Positions 24,837 through 32,171 of a stretch of DNA of 64,000 nt are shown piece after piece (position 1 is the first letter of the stretch; each line of letters opens with the position of its first letter). The DNA is taken from the NCBI GenBank assembly GCA_963828555.1, contig CAWHEL010000004.1, forward strand, positions 310,001-374,000, read 5' to 3'. Origin of the DNA: JADJPO01 sp963828555 (GTDB taxonomy: Bacteria; Actinomycetota; Actinomycetes; Actinomycetales; Kineosporiaceae). The position numbers and the translations under genes are program-made. Below the pieces are notes generated by a model, which saw nothing but the letters and a program-made list of their open reading frames with translations, was not told the origin of the DNA and did not search any database.

Positions 24837-26582
24837 TTACTCGGGGTTGGCGGCGGGGCGGCGGCCGCTGCGACGGCGACGGCGGCGCGCAGGGGCGGCG
24901 CCGTCAGCTGCGGGAGCCGTGGTGTCGCCGGGGCCGGACGCAGCCGCGGCGGCGGGCTGGCCGGCGGACTCTGCCGGGGCGGTGGCGTCCGCCGGGTGGC
25001 CGGCGCGGGTGCGACGGCGCTCCCGGGTGCGCGGGGGCCGCGCGGTGTCGCCTTCGGCGCGCTCAGAGCGGTCCGAGCGCTCGGCACGCTCGCCCCGATC
25101 GGAGGAGCCCTCGCGGCGCGGTCCGCGCCCGCGGTCACGATCCCGGTCGCCGCCCTTGCCGGCGGGCTTGCCGCCGCGCGGGTTGCGCTGACGCTGGCCG
25201 GTCTCGCCCAGGTCCTCCACCTGCTCGGCGTCCAGGCCGGCCCGGGTGCGGGCCGAGCGGGGCAGGGTGCCCCGGGTGCGCTCGGGGATGCCGAGGTCGG
25301 AGTACAGGTGCGGGGAGGAGGAATAGGTCTCCACCGGCTCGGGGATGCCCAGGTCGAGTGCCTTGTCGATCAGCGTCCAGCGCATCAGGTCGTCCCAGTC
25401 GACGAACGTGATCGCGGTGCCGGTGTTGCCGGCCCGCCCGGTACGGCCGATCCGGTGCAGGTAGGTCTTCTCGTCCTCGGGACACTGGTAGTTGACCACA
25501 TGCGTGACGTCGTCCACGTCGATACCGCGGGCGGCCACGTCGGTGGCGACGAGCACGTCGACCTTGCCCTTGCGGAAGGCGCGCAGCGCCTGCTCGCGGG
25601 CTCCCTGGCCCAGGTCACCGTGGATCGCCGCGGAGGCGAACCCCCGCTCCTCGAGCTCCTCGGCCACCTTGGCCACGGTCCGCTTGGTCCGGGCGAAGAT
25701 CATGGTCAGCCCACGGCCCTCGGACTGCAGCATCCGGGAGAGCATCTCGACCTTGTCCAGCGCATGCGCGCGGTAGGCGAACTGCTTGGTCGCCTTCACC
25801 GTGGCGCCGGTGTCGTCCGGCTCGTGCGCGCGGATGTGCGTCGGCTGGGTCATGTACCGGCGGGCCAGGGCGACCACGGCCGAGGGCATCGTGGCCGAGA
25901 ACAGCATCATCTGGCGCCCGTCCGGGGTGAGCGCCAGCATCCGCTCGACGTCCGGCAGGAAGCCCAGGTCGAGCATCTCGTCGGCCTCGTCCAGCACCAC
26001 GATCCGGGCGTTGCCCAGGTCGAGGTGGTGCTGCTGGGCCAGGTCGAGCAGCCGGCCGGGGGTGCCGACCACGATCTCGATGCCCTTCTTCAAGGCCTCG
26101 ATCTGCGGCTCGTACGCCCGGCCGCCGTAGACGGTGAGCACGCGGGCCGCGCGCTGCTTGGCGGCGGTGCCGATGTCGTTGGCCACCTGGACGGCGAGCT
26201 CGCGGGTGGGCACCACGACCAGGGCCTGGGGCTTGCCCGGGGCGAGCAGGTTCTCGAACCCCTCCTCGCCGGGGCCGATCACCTGCTGCAGCAGCGGGAT
26301 GCCGAAGCCGAGGGTCTTGCCGGTGCCGGTCTTCGCCTGGCCGATGATGTCGTGCCCGCTCAGCGCCACCGGCAGGGTGAGCGCCTGGATGGCGAAGGAC
26401 CGGGTGATCCCGACGGCCTCCAGGGCCGCGGCGATCTGGGGCTGGACGCCGAGCTCGAGGAAGGTCGGCAGCTCCACCGGAGTGGGCGCGGCCTCAGGCT
26501 CAGGGGTGAATTCGGGGGAGTTGTCGAGCGCGGAGGAATCAGCGCCCGCCCCGGTCGTGCTGTTTTCGTCGTCGTTCGACAC
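24837..26582 (-). CDS. rhlE: DEAD-box RNA helicase (RhlE-like) with basic low-complexity tail
   Basis: A 581-residue DEAD-box protein. In order: Q-motif region FAIQAL, Walker A AKTGTGKT, PTRELA, TPGRLLDL, DEAD (VVLDEADEM), SAT (LFSATMP), ARGIDV and HRIGRTGR. After about residue 430 comes an Arg/Gly/Asp-rich tail with RG and RSDR repeats and a final RRRRRRSGRR, likely RNA-binding. Roles in ribosome assembly, mRNA decay or cold adaptation are typical. Start GTG 26580-26582 is preceded by AGAAGG. The adjacent leader contains a GTGCGG/CCGCAC hairpin (26599-26613). Divergent from the ferritin-like gene. Confidence 0.93.
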   Translation of the reverse strand: MSNDDENSTTGAGADSSALDNSPEFTPEPEAAPTPVELPTFLELGVQPQIAAALEAVGITRSFAIQALTLPVALSGHDIIGQAKTGTGKTLGFGIPLLQQVIGPGEEGFENLLAPGKPQALVVVPTRELAVQVANDIGTAAKQRAARVLTVYGGRAYEPQIEALKKGIEIVVGTPGRLLDLAQQHHLDLGNARIVVLDEADEMLDLGFLPDVERMLALTPDGRQMMLFSATMPSAVVALARRYMTQPTHIRAHEPDDTGATVKATKQFAYRAHALDKVEMLSRMLQSEGRGLTMIFARTKRTVAKVAEELEERGFASAAIHGDLGQGAREQALRAFRKGKVDVLVATDVAARGIDVDDVTHVVNYQCPEDEKTYLHRIGRTGRAGNTGTAITFVDWDDLMRWTLIDKALDLGIPEPVETYSSSPHLYSDLGIPERTRGTLPRSARTRAGLDAEQVEDLGETGQRQRNPRGGKPAGKGGDRDRDRGRGPRREGSSDRGERAERSDRSERAEGDTARPPRTRERRRTRAGHPADATAPAESAGQPAAAAASGPGDTTAPAADGAAPARRRRRRSGRRPAANPE

Positions 26583-26727
26583 ACGTATGCCTTCTGTTGT
26601 GCGGGGGCCGCACGCCGCCCCAGGAAGGACGGCGGGCCTGCTCCGCGATGGTCGGAGCCGCTCGTCATCCGACCGGTCATCCGCGTACCTGATTGATGCT
26701 ACCTGCTGACCTGGCGTATCGGCTGGA

Positions 26728-26733
26728 TACGCT
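26728..26733 (+). promoter_or_regulatory. -10 element of the ferritin-like gene (leaderless)
   Basis: TACGCT ends 6 nt before ATG 26740 with no Shine-Dalgarno. The preceding AT-richer stretch (TGATTGATGCTACCTGC) probably includes the -35 region and the divergent rhlE promoter. Confidence 0.4.
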
Positions 26734-26739
26734 CGGCAC

Positions 26740-27405
26740 ATGAGCGAGAACGACGAGGGCTATCAGACCGCCGTGGTGGACCTGCTCGGGGCCCTGGCCT
26801 ACGGCGAGCTCACCGGGTTCTCCCAGCTCGCCGCGGACGCCGACCTCGCCCCGACCCTGACCGCCAAGGCCGCCCTGGCTCGGCTCGCGGTGGGGGAGTT
26901 CACCCGGTTCGAGGTGCTGCACCGCCGGCTCGAGGCGATCGGCGTCGCGCCGGAGACCGCGATGGAGCCGTTCGTCGCCCCGGTCGACGCCTTCCACGAG
27001 CGGACCGCCCCCTCGACCTGGCTGGAGGGCCTGGTCAAGGCCTACGTGGGGGAGGGGATCGCCGCCGACTTCTACCGCGAGGTCAGCGCCTTCCTCGACG
27101 AGGACGTGCACGCCCTGGTCAGCGGCGTGCTCAGCGACAGCGGCCAGGCGGAGTTCGTGGTGCGCGAGGTGCGTGCGGCGATCCAGGCCGATCCGCGCGT
27201 GACCGGCCGGCTCGCCCTGTACGGACGGCGCATGGTCGGCGAGGCGCTCAGTCAGGCTCAGCGGGTGGCCGCGGACCGGGACGCACTGGCCGCCCTGCTG
27301 GTCGGCTCGCGCCCCGGCGCCGACATTGCCGAGCTGGTGCGGATGTTCGGCCGGCTCACCGAGGCGCACAGCCGCCGGATGGCCCAGCTGGGCCTGTCCG
27401 CCTGA
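26740..27405 (+). CDS. Ferritin-like-fold protein (Rv3210c-type)
   Basis: A 221-residue all-helical protein matching the ferritin-like-fold family found next to rhlE in actinobacteria. The helices starting DLLGALAYGELTGFSQLAADAD and AKAALARLAVGEFTRFEVLHRRLE resemble tRNA-hydroxylase (MiaE)-like ferritin-fold members. Possible ligands are Glu and His at about 45-55, but a complete di-iron set is not obvious. Probably leaderless. Function unknown. Confidence 0.75.
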   Translation: MSENDEGYQTAVVDLLGALAYGELTGFSQLAADADLAPTLTAKAALARLAVGEFTRFEVLHRRLEAIGVAPETAMEPFVAPVDAFHERTAPSTWLEGLVKAYVGEGIAADFYREVSAFLDEDVHALVSGVLSDSGQAEFVVREVRAAIQADPRVTGRLALYGRRMVGEALSQAQRVAADRDALAALLVGSRPGADIAELVRMFGRLTEAHSRRMAQLGLSA

Positions 27406-27440
27406 CCGGCTGCCTGGCCACGCGGACGGGAAACTGCAGG

Positions 27441-27665
27441 TCAGACGTTGCCGAAGCCGACCCGGCGCGACTCGGGGGCACCGATCTCCACGTAGCCGAT
27501 CTGGCCGCCGGGGACCAGGACCACGCGGCCCTTCTCGTCGGTCAGCGACAGCATGCTGGCGCCGTCCACGGCCTTGGCCACGGCCTTGGCCACATCCTCG
27601 GGCGACAGCTCGGACTCCAGCACGACCTCGCGGGCGACGTCGCGGACGCCGATCTTGACCTCCAC
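27441..27665 (-). CDS. DUF3107 domain-containing protein
   Basis: A 74-residue conserved actinobacterial protein (TB9.4/Rv3208A family). It starts MEVKIGVRDVAREVVLES, and a second half contains the GGQIGYVEIGAPE strand. Function unknown. Start GTG 27663-27665 has AGGAAGG upstream. It lies between the ferritin-like gene and the TetR gene, as in mycobacteria. Confidence 0.9.
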   Translation of the reverse strand: MEVKIGVRDVAREVVLESELSPEDVAKAVAKAVDGASMLSLTDEKGRVVLVPGGQIGYVEIGAPESRRVGFGNV

Positions 27666-27704
27666 CGTGGTGCCTTCCTGCTCGACCTCGTTGACCGCGT
27701 CAGG

Positions 27705-28361
27705 CTAACCGACCGCGGAGGTCCGCTCCGCCCGGGCCACGCCGTCCTCGTTCTTCGGGAACCCTCGGATGCCCCGCCAGGAGAGCTGGGCGATCAGCCG
27801 GTCGGCTGCCTCCCGGGGCACGGCGCGCCCGGTCTGCAGCCAGTACCGGGCGGAGACCTGGGCCATGCCCGCCAGCGCCACGGCCAGCAGTTCCGCCTCC
27901 TCCCGAGCCAGGCCGGTGTCCTCGCCGATCACGTCGGCGAACATCGCGCTGCACTCGCTGGAGACCCGGTCGACCAGGGCTCGTACCTCGCCGTCGTTGG
28001 TGAGGTCGCTCTCGAAGATGAGCAGGAACGCCTCGCTCTCGGAGTCGATGAACGAGAAATAGGCGGCCAGGGTCGCTGCCACCCGCTGCTTGTTCTCGGC
28101 GGTCGAGGTCAGGGCGAACCGGACGGCGTCGATCAGTTGCTGGGTGTGCTCGGCGAGCAGGGCGAGGTACAGGTCCCGTTTGCCGGGAAAGTGCTGATAG
28201 AGGACGGGTTTGCTGACCCCGGCGCGCTCGGCGATCTCGTCCATCGCGGCGGCGTGATAGCCGTTGGCAACGAAGACCTCGCGGGCTGCGCCCAGCAGTT
28301 GCGTGCGGCGGGCGCTGCGTGGCAGCCGGCCGCCTCGGGAGCGGGTGTCCTGCGTCGTCAC
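27705..28361 (-). CDS. TetR-family transcriptional regulator
   Basis: A 218-residue regulator. The N-terminal HTH reads RRTQLLGAAREVFVANGYHAAAMDEIAERAGVS, then KPVLYQHFPGKRDLYLALL, typical of TetR. The C-terminal ligand domain is all-helical. Position matches Rv3208. A perfect 14-bp palindrome (28419-28432) lies 58 bp upstream in the divergent region shared with the DUF3152 gene and is a strong operator candidate, implying autoregulation. Start GTG 28359-28361. The ligand is unknown. Confidence 0.92.
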   Translation of the reverse strand: MTTQDTRSRGGRLPRSARRTQLLGAAREVFVANGYHAAAMDEIAERAGVSKPVLYQHFPGKRDLYLALLAEHTQQLIDAVRFALTSTAENKQRVAATLAAYFSFIDSESEAFLLIFESDLTNDGEVRALVDRVSSECSAMFADVIGEDTGLAREEAELLAVALAGMAQVSARYWLQTGRAVPREAADRLIAQLSWRGIRGFPKNEDGVARAERTSAVG

Positions 28362-28418
28362 GGGAACGTGCCTTTCCTGGGGCGCCTGGTCGGGCCGTGT
28401 GCGTGGCTGGCCACGATC

Positions 28419-28432
28419 TTACCCGCGGGTAA
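28419..28432. promoter_or_regulatory. Perfect palindromic TetR operator candidate
   Basis: TTACCCGCGGGTAA is a perfect 14-bp palindrome in the 145-bp region between the divergent TetR and DUF3152 genes. Its TTAC...GTAA ends resemble known operators of TetR regulators of lipid metabolism. Position favours binding by the adjacent TetR protein. Confidence 0.65.
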
Positions 28433-28506
28433 CCGAGAGCTGGTCGCTTCCGCGGTTCGCGGGCGCAAAGCCGTGAGGAACGGCAGGGCCGTGGAATGAT
28501 CCATCG

Positions 28507-29457
28507 GTGCCGTCCCCGCCCGCCGACTCGTCGCAGCCCGTGAGCATCCTCGTCTCCGACCGGGGCTCGGCTGCGCATGCGGGCGGCCCGAACCGCGCCG
28601 GCGCGGTCAAGCGCGGCGCGACGTCGGTGCTGGTCCTGGGCCTGGTGATGGTGACCACGGCAGCGGTGTGGGGCATGGTGCGTCCGCAGGGAGCCCCGTC
28701 GCAGCGCGTGACCACGGTGGCGCTCGCCGCCACGCCGGAACCGCAGCAGATCCCCTCGCCGGCGGCCCCGCACTCTCCCTCTCCCTCGCCCTCTCCCTCT
28801 GCGGCCGCCACCGCGCCCGCTGCGAACCAGCCGGCCGCCATGGGCGAGATGGAGGAGGGCGAGGAGGTGGCCCCCGCCCCGGCGTCCACCCTGGTCACCG
28901 CCGCCGATCGGGGCGCCGGGCTGCGCACCCTCGAGGTGATGTCGACCGGCAAGAAGAAGCTGGTGGTCGTGCCGGGGACCGTGAAAGCGCCCGGCAAGGG
29001 TCGCGTCTACCGGGTGCGGGTAGAGGTCGAATCGGGCCTGGACGTCGACGGCACGATGTTCGCCGGCTTCGTGATGGCCACCCTCAACGACGGCCGCAGC
29101 TGGGGTCACGGCGGCACCATGACGTTCGCCCGCACCGCTGGAAAGGCCGACATCCGGGTCGTGCTGGCCAGCCCGACGACGTCCGCCGCGATGTGCCGGC
29201 CGCTGATCACCAAGGGCACCCTGTCCTGCGCGAACGGCAGCACCGCCGTTCTCACCGTCTACCGCTGGATCCGCGGCACCGCCGACTACGGCAAGGACAT
29301 CACCGGATACCGGCAGTACCTGGTCAACCACGAGGTGGGCCACGTCCTCGGCCACGGCCACCAGACCTGCCCGGGCAAGGGCAAGCGGGCGCCCGTGATG
29401 CTGCAGCAGACCAAGGGCCTCAAGGGCTGCGCCAAGAACCCGTGGCCCTTCCCCTGA
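28507..29457 (+). CDS. DUF3152 membrane-anchored putative zincin
   Basis: A 316-residue protein. One membrane segment (about 38-57) follows a short cytosolic start. A Ser-Pro low-complexity spacer follows (about 85-105), then the conserved extracellular DUF3152 domain. HEVGHVLGHGH (about 275-285) is an HExxHxxGxxH-like zinc-peptidase motif close to the C-terminus. Paired Cys residues probably form disulfides. It may be a secreted metallopeptidase, though no activity is known to me. GTG 28507 is the start. Divergent from TetR with a shared operator candidate. Confidence 0.85.
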   Translation: MPSPPADSSQPVSILVSDRGSAAHAGGPNRAGAVKRGATSVLVLGLVMVTTAAVWGMVRPQGAPSQRVTTVALAATPEPQQIPSPAAPHSPSPSPSPSAAATAPAANQPAAMGEMEEGEEVAPAPASTLVTAADRGAGLRTLEVMSTGKKKLVVVPGTVKAPGKGRVYRVRVEVESGLDVDGTMFAGFVMATLNDGRSWGHGGTMTFARTAGKADIRVVLASPTTSAAMCRPLITKGTLSCANGSTAVLTVYRWIRGTADYGKDITGYRQYLVNHEVGHVLGHGHQTCPGKGKRAPVMLQQTKGLKGCAKNPWPFP

Positions 29458-29521
29458 GCCCGTGGCCGCTCCTGAGTCGTTCCGCCGTGCCCGATCGCCG
29501 GTCCTGCCTGACACTGGGCCG

Positions 29522-30685
29522 ATGAGCCTGCCCCCGCTGGTCGACCCGGCCGCCGCGCTGGACGCCGAGGAGATCGCCCGCTACTCGCGGCACGTGATCC
29601 TGCCGGACGTCGGCCTGCTCGGGCAGCGGCGGTTGAAGAACGCCCGGGTGGTCGTGGTCGGTGCGGGGGGCCTGGGCAGCCCGACCCTGCTGTACCTGGC
29701 CGCAGCCGGCGTGGGCACGCTCGGGGTGATCGATGACGACGTGGTGGAGGCCTCCAACCTGCAGCGCCAGGTGATCCACGGTCAGTCCGACCTCGGCCGG
29801 CTCAAGGTCGACAGCGCCGCCGAGGCGATCGCCGAGGTGAACCCGCACGTCCGGGTGAACCGGCACGCCGTCCGCCTCGGCGCCGACACCGGGCTCGATC
29901 TGCTGCGCGACTACGACCTGGTGCTCGACGGCACCGACAACTTCGCCACCCGGTACCTGGTCGGTGATGCCTGTGAGCTGCTCGGCCTGCCCGAGGTCTG
30001 GGGCTCGATCTATCGCTTCGACGGGCAGGTGAGCGTGTTCTGGCCGGGGCACGGCCCGGTCTACCGCGACCTGTTCCCCGAGCCGCCGCCGCCCGGAGCG
30101 GTGCCCTCCTGCGCCGAGGGCGGCGTGCTCGGCGTGATCTGTGCCGCGATCGGATCGGTGATGGCCACCGAGGCGATCAAGCTGATCTGCGGCATCGGCG
30201 ACCCGCTGGTCGGGCGGTTGATGGTCTTCGACGCGCTCGGGATGACGTGGCGCACCGTGCGTATACGTCCCGACCCCCACCGCGCAGCGGTGACCGAGCT
30301 CGTCGAGGACGCCGCGGCCTGCGCCATCGCCGAACCCGTTCTCTCCGTGGGGGAGACGGTTGGCGCGCGGGAGCTGGAGCGGATGCTCGCCGAGCGGGAC
30401 CGCGGTGCGCGCGCCTTCGCGCTGGTCGACGTCCGGGAGGCGCACGAACGGGACATCGTGGCCATCCCGGGATCGGTCCTGGTGCCGGTCGGCGAGATCG
30501 CGGACGGCGACGGCGCGGCCCGGCTGCCCGCCGACCGTCCGGTGGTGCTCTACTGCAAGTCGGGTGCCCGGTCGGCGCGGGCGCTGGCCGCGTTGCGCGC
30601 CTCGGGGCGCGCGGACGTCAGCCATCTGGAGGGTGGGGTGCTCGCCTGGGTGCGGGAGGTCGCCCCCGGGCTTCCGGTCTACTGA
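29522..30685 (+). CDS. moeZ: MoeZ-type adenylyltransferase/sulfurtransferase
   Basis: A 387-residue fusion. The N-terminal ThiF/MoeB domain (about 10-260) has VVGAGGLGSPTL, the E1-like nucleotide site, with YSRHVILPDVG before it. The C-terminal rhodanese domain (about 285-387) has the active-site loop CKSGARS. MoeZ activates and sulfurates small ubiquitin-like carrier proteins (for example CysO, MoaD) for cysteine, molybdopterin or thiamine synthesis. The PSCAEGGVLGV segment is typical of MoeZ. Start ATG 29522. No carrier-protein gene is adjacent. Position matches Rv3206c (moeB1/moeZ). Confidence 0.93.
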   Translation: MSLPPLVDPAAALDAEEIARYSRHVILPDVGLLGQRRLKNARVVVVGAGGLGSPTLLYLAAAGVGTLGVIDDDVVEASNLQRQVIHGQSDLGRLKVDSAAEAIAEVNPHVRVNRHAVRLGADTGLDLLRDYDLVLDGTDNFATRYLVGDACELLGLPEVWGSIYRFDGQVSVFWPGHGPVYRDLFPEPPPPGAVPSCAEGGVLGVICAAIGSVMATEAIKLICGIGDPLVGRLMVFDALGMTWRTVRIRPDPHRAAVTELVEDAAACAIAEPVLSVGETVGARELERMLAERDRGARAFALVDVREAHERDIVAIPGSVLVPVGEIADGDGAARLPADRPVVLYCKSGARSARALAALRASGRADVSHLEGGVLAWVREVAPGLPVY

Positions 30686-30720
30686 CACCCCGTCGCTGGC
30701 CTGCGACGAAGGGTCGCGAC

Positions 30721-30726
30721 TACGAT
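30721..30726 (+). promoter_or_regulatory. -10 element of the exported serine-hydrolase-like gene (leaderless)
   Basis: TACGAT ends 6 nt before GTG 30733, with no ribosome-binding site in between. Confidence 0.45.
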
Positions 30727-30732
30727 TCGTCC

Positions 30733-32136
30733 GTGACGCCGCAGGCCAGGTCGCTCCGTCGCCGGATGGCAACGATCGTTGCCACCGGTGCGGTGCTGCT
30801 CGCAGCCTCTCCCACGGCGCGGGCCGAACCCTCCCCGCCCACGGTCGAGCCGGCCTCCGCGGGCCTGGCCGAGGGCGTGCGCTCGGCGCTGGTCACCGCC
30901 GGGTTCGACTCCCTGGTCGACTTCGGTCCGGAGGAGTCCGGGTGCCCCGGGGCGCCGGGGTGCCCGGATCCCGCTCCGCCGGCGGCCCTGCCCTCGGTCG
31001 ACGTCGCCGTGATCGAGCTGGACGCCGCCGGCCGGGCGATCCGGGCCGCCAACGTGCTGCTCGACCGGGACCACCCGAGCGGTCTGCCGCTGGCCGTCGA
31101 TGCGAACCTCGCCCCGGCTCCGGTGCGCTGGTTCCGGTGGGACCCGGCCCGGACCGACGCCACCGACCCCGCGGGCAGCTCGATGCCCTGGACTGGGATC
31201 AGGATCCCGGCGGACGACGTGGTGCCCGGCCGCGAGGGCGCGGCGACCGGCTTCATGAGCCCCTACCCGGGGTCGGCGTTCCGGCTGCTGGCGGCCGTCT
31301 ACACGGTGCGGCTGGCCGACGACGGCGTGATCGACCTCGACGCGCCGTATCGCTACCTGCAGGCTCCCGGCTCGACCTGCCTGGGCGAGCGGTTCGAGCT
31401 CACCGAGCCCACTCGTGTCCTGCTGGAACGCTCGCTCACCGAGGCCGACGCGCGGGCCACCTGCGTGCTGATGCACCAGCTGCACGCCCTCGGCCGGGTC
31501 GAGGCGATGAATGCCTGGTACGCCGGGCTCGGGCTTCCCACGCTGCAGGTGAATGGCACCGACTCCGGCAGCGGCGGCCACTGGCGCCCCGGAGCGATCA
31601 CGATGACGGCGTTCGACACCGCGAAGCTGCTGGTCGCGCTGAACGCCGCCGACCCCCGGGTGCTGAGCGCGGGCTCGGCGGGACTGCTCACCGGGTGGCT
31701 GGCCGAGCAGGGATTCGCCGAGATGCTCTCCACCGCCAACTGGTGCGGCCGCCTCTACCCGGCGGCGGGGATCCCGCAGGCGGTGCCGTGGCGCTGGATC
31801 GACCCCGAGCACGGCACGGTCACCGTCGGGCGGATCCCGTACGGGCAGGACGTGCGTCCGTGCGCCGAGACCGCCCAGGTGTCCTTCGCCCACCTGACCG
31901 GGCTCAGCCGCACCTCGGCCGCGGACGCCGGGATCGTGCACTCCCTGCCCGGGGCGGCCGGGGTGCGCGAGCGGCACTACGTCGTCGCGGTGATCTCCGA
32001 CGCCGGCTCGCGCTACACCGACGCCGACTGGGCGTCGTCCGCCACCCTGCCCTGCAGCACCGACGTCTGCTACTCCGAGGCGTTCGCCCGGCTCGGCGCC
32101 GCCATCGACGCGGCGATCGGCGACCTGCCCCGCTGA
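30733..32136 (+). CDS. Exported serine beta-lactamase/PBP-like protein lacking the catalytic Lys
   Basis: A 467-residue protein with an N-terminal signal (basic RSLRRRMA then a hydrophobic run, cleavage near ARA-EP at about 31). Its overall arrangement resembles class A beta-lactamase-like serine hydrolases: YPGSAFRLLAAVYTVRL (178-194) would be the SxxK helix but reads S181-A-F-R184, and a later GTDSGSGGHWRPGAITMTAFDTAKLLVAL resembles the usual core. Several Cys pairs suggest disulfides outside the cell. With Arg replacing the general-base Lys it may be catalytically inactive or specialised. Assignment is tentative. Confidence 0.6.
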   Translation: MTPQARSLRRRMATIVATGAVLLAASPTARAEPSPPTVEPASAGLAEGVRSALVTAGFDSLVDFGPEESGCPGAPGCPDPAPPAALPSVDVAVIELDAAGRAIRAANVLLDRDHPSGLPLAVDANLAPAPVRWFRWDPARTDATDPAGSSMPWTGIRIPADDVVPGREGAATGFMSPYPGSAFRLLAAVYTVRLADDGVIDLDAPYRYLQAPGSTCLGERFELTEPTRVLLERSLTEADARATCVLMHQLHALGRVEAMNAWYAGLGLPTLQVNGTDSGSGGHWRPGAITMTAFDTAKLLVALNAADPRVLSAGSAGLLTGWLAEQGFAEMLSTANWCGRLYPAAGIPQAVPWRWIDPEHGTVTVGRIPYGQDVRPCAETAQVSFAHLTGLSRTSAADAGIVHSLPGAAGVRERHYVVAVISDAGSRYTDADWASSATLPCSTDVCYSEAFARLGAAIDAAIGDLPR

Positions 32137-32171
32137 CCCGACTGATCGGCCAGGGCCAGGGCAGCTCAGAC

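Noticed and set aside
28771..28802. CCCTCT-type tandem repeat in the DUF3152 gene
   Set aside because: It encodes a Ser-Pro linker, a common low-complexity spacer after a membrane anchor. Not a CRISPR or mobile element.
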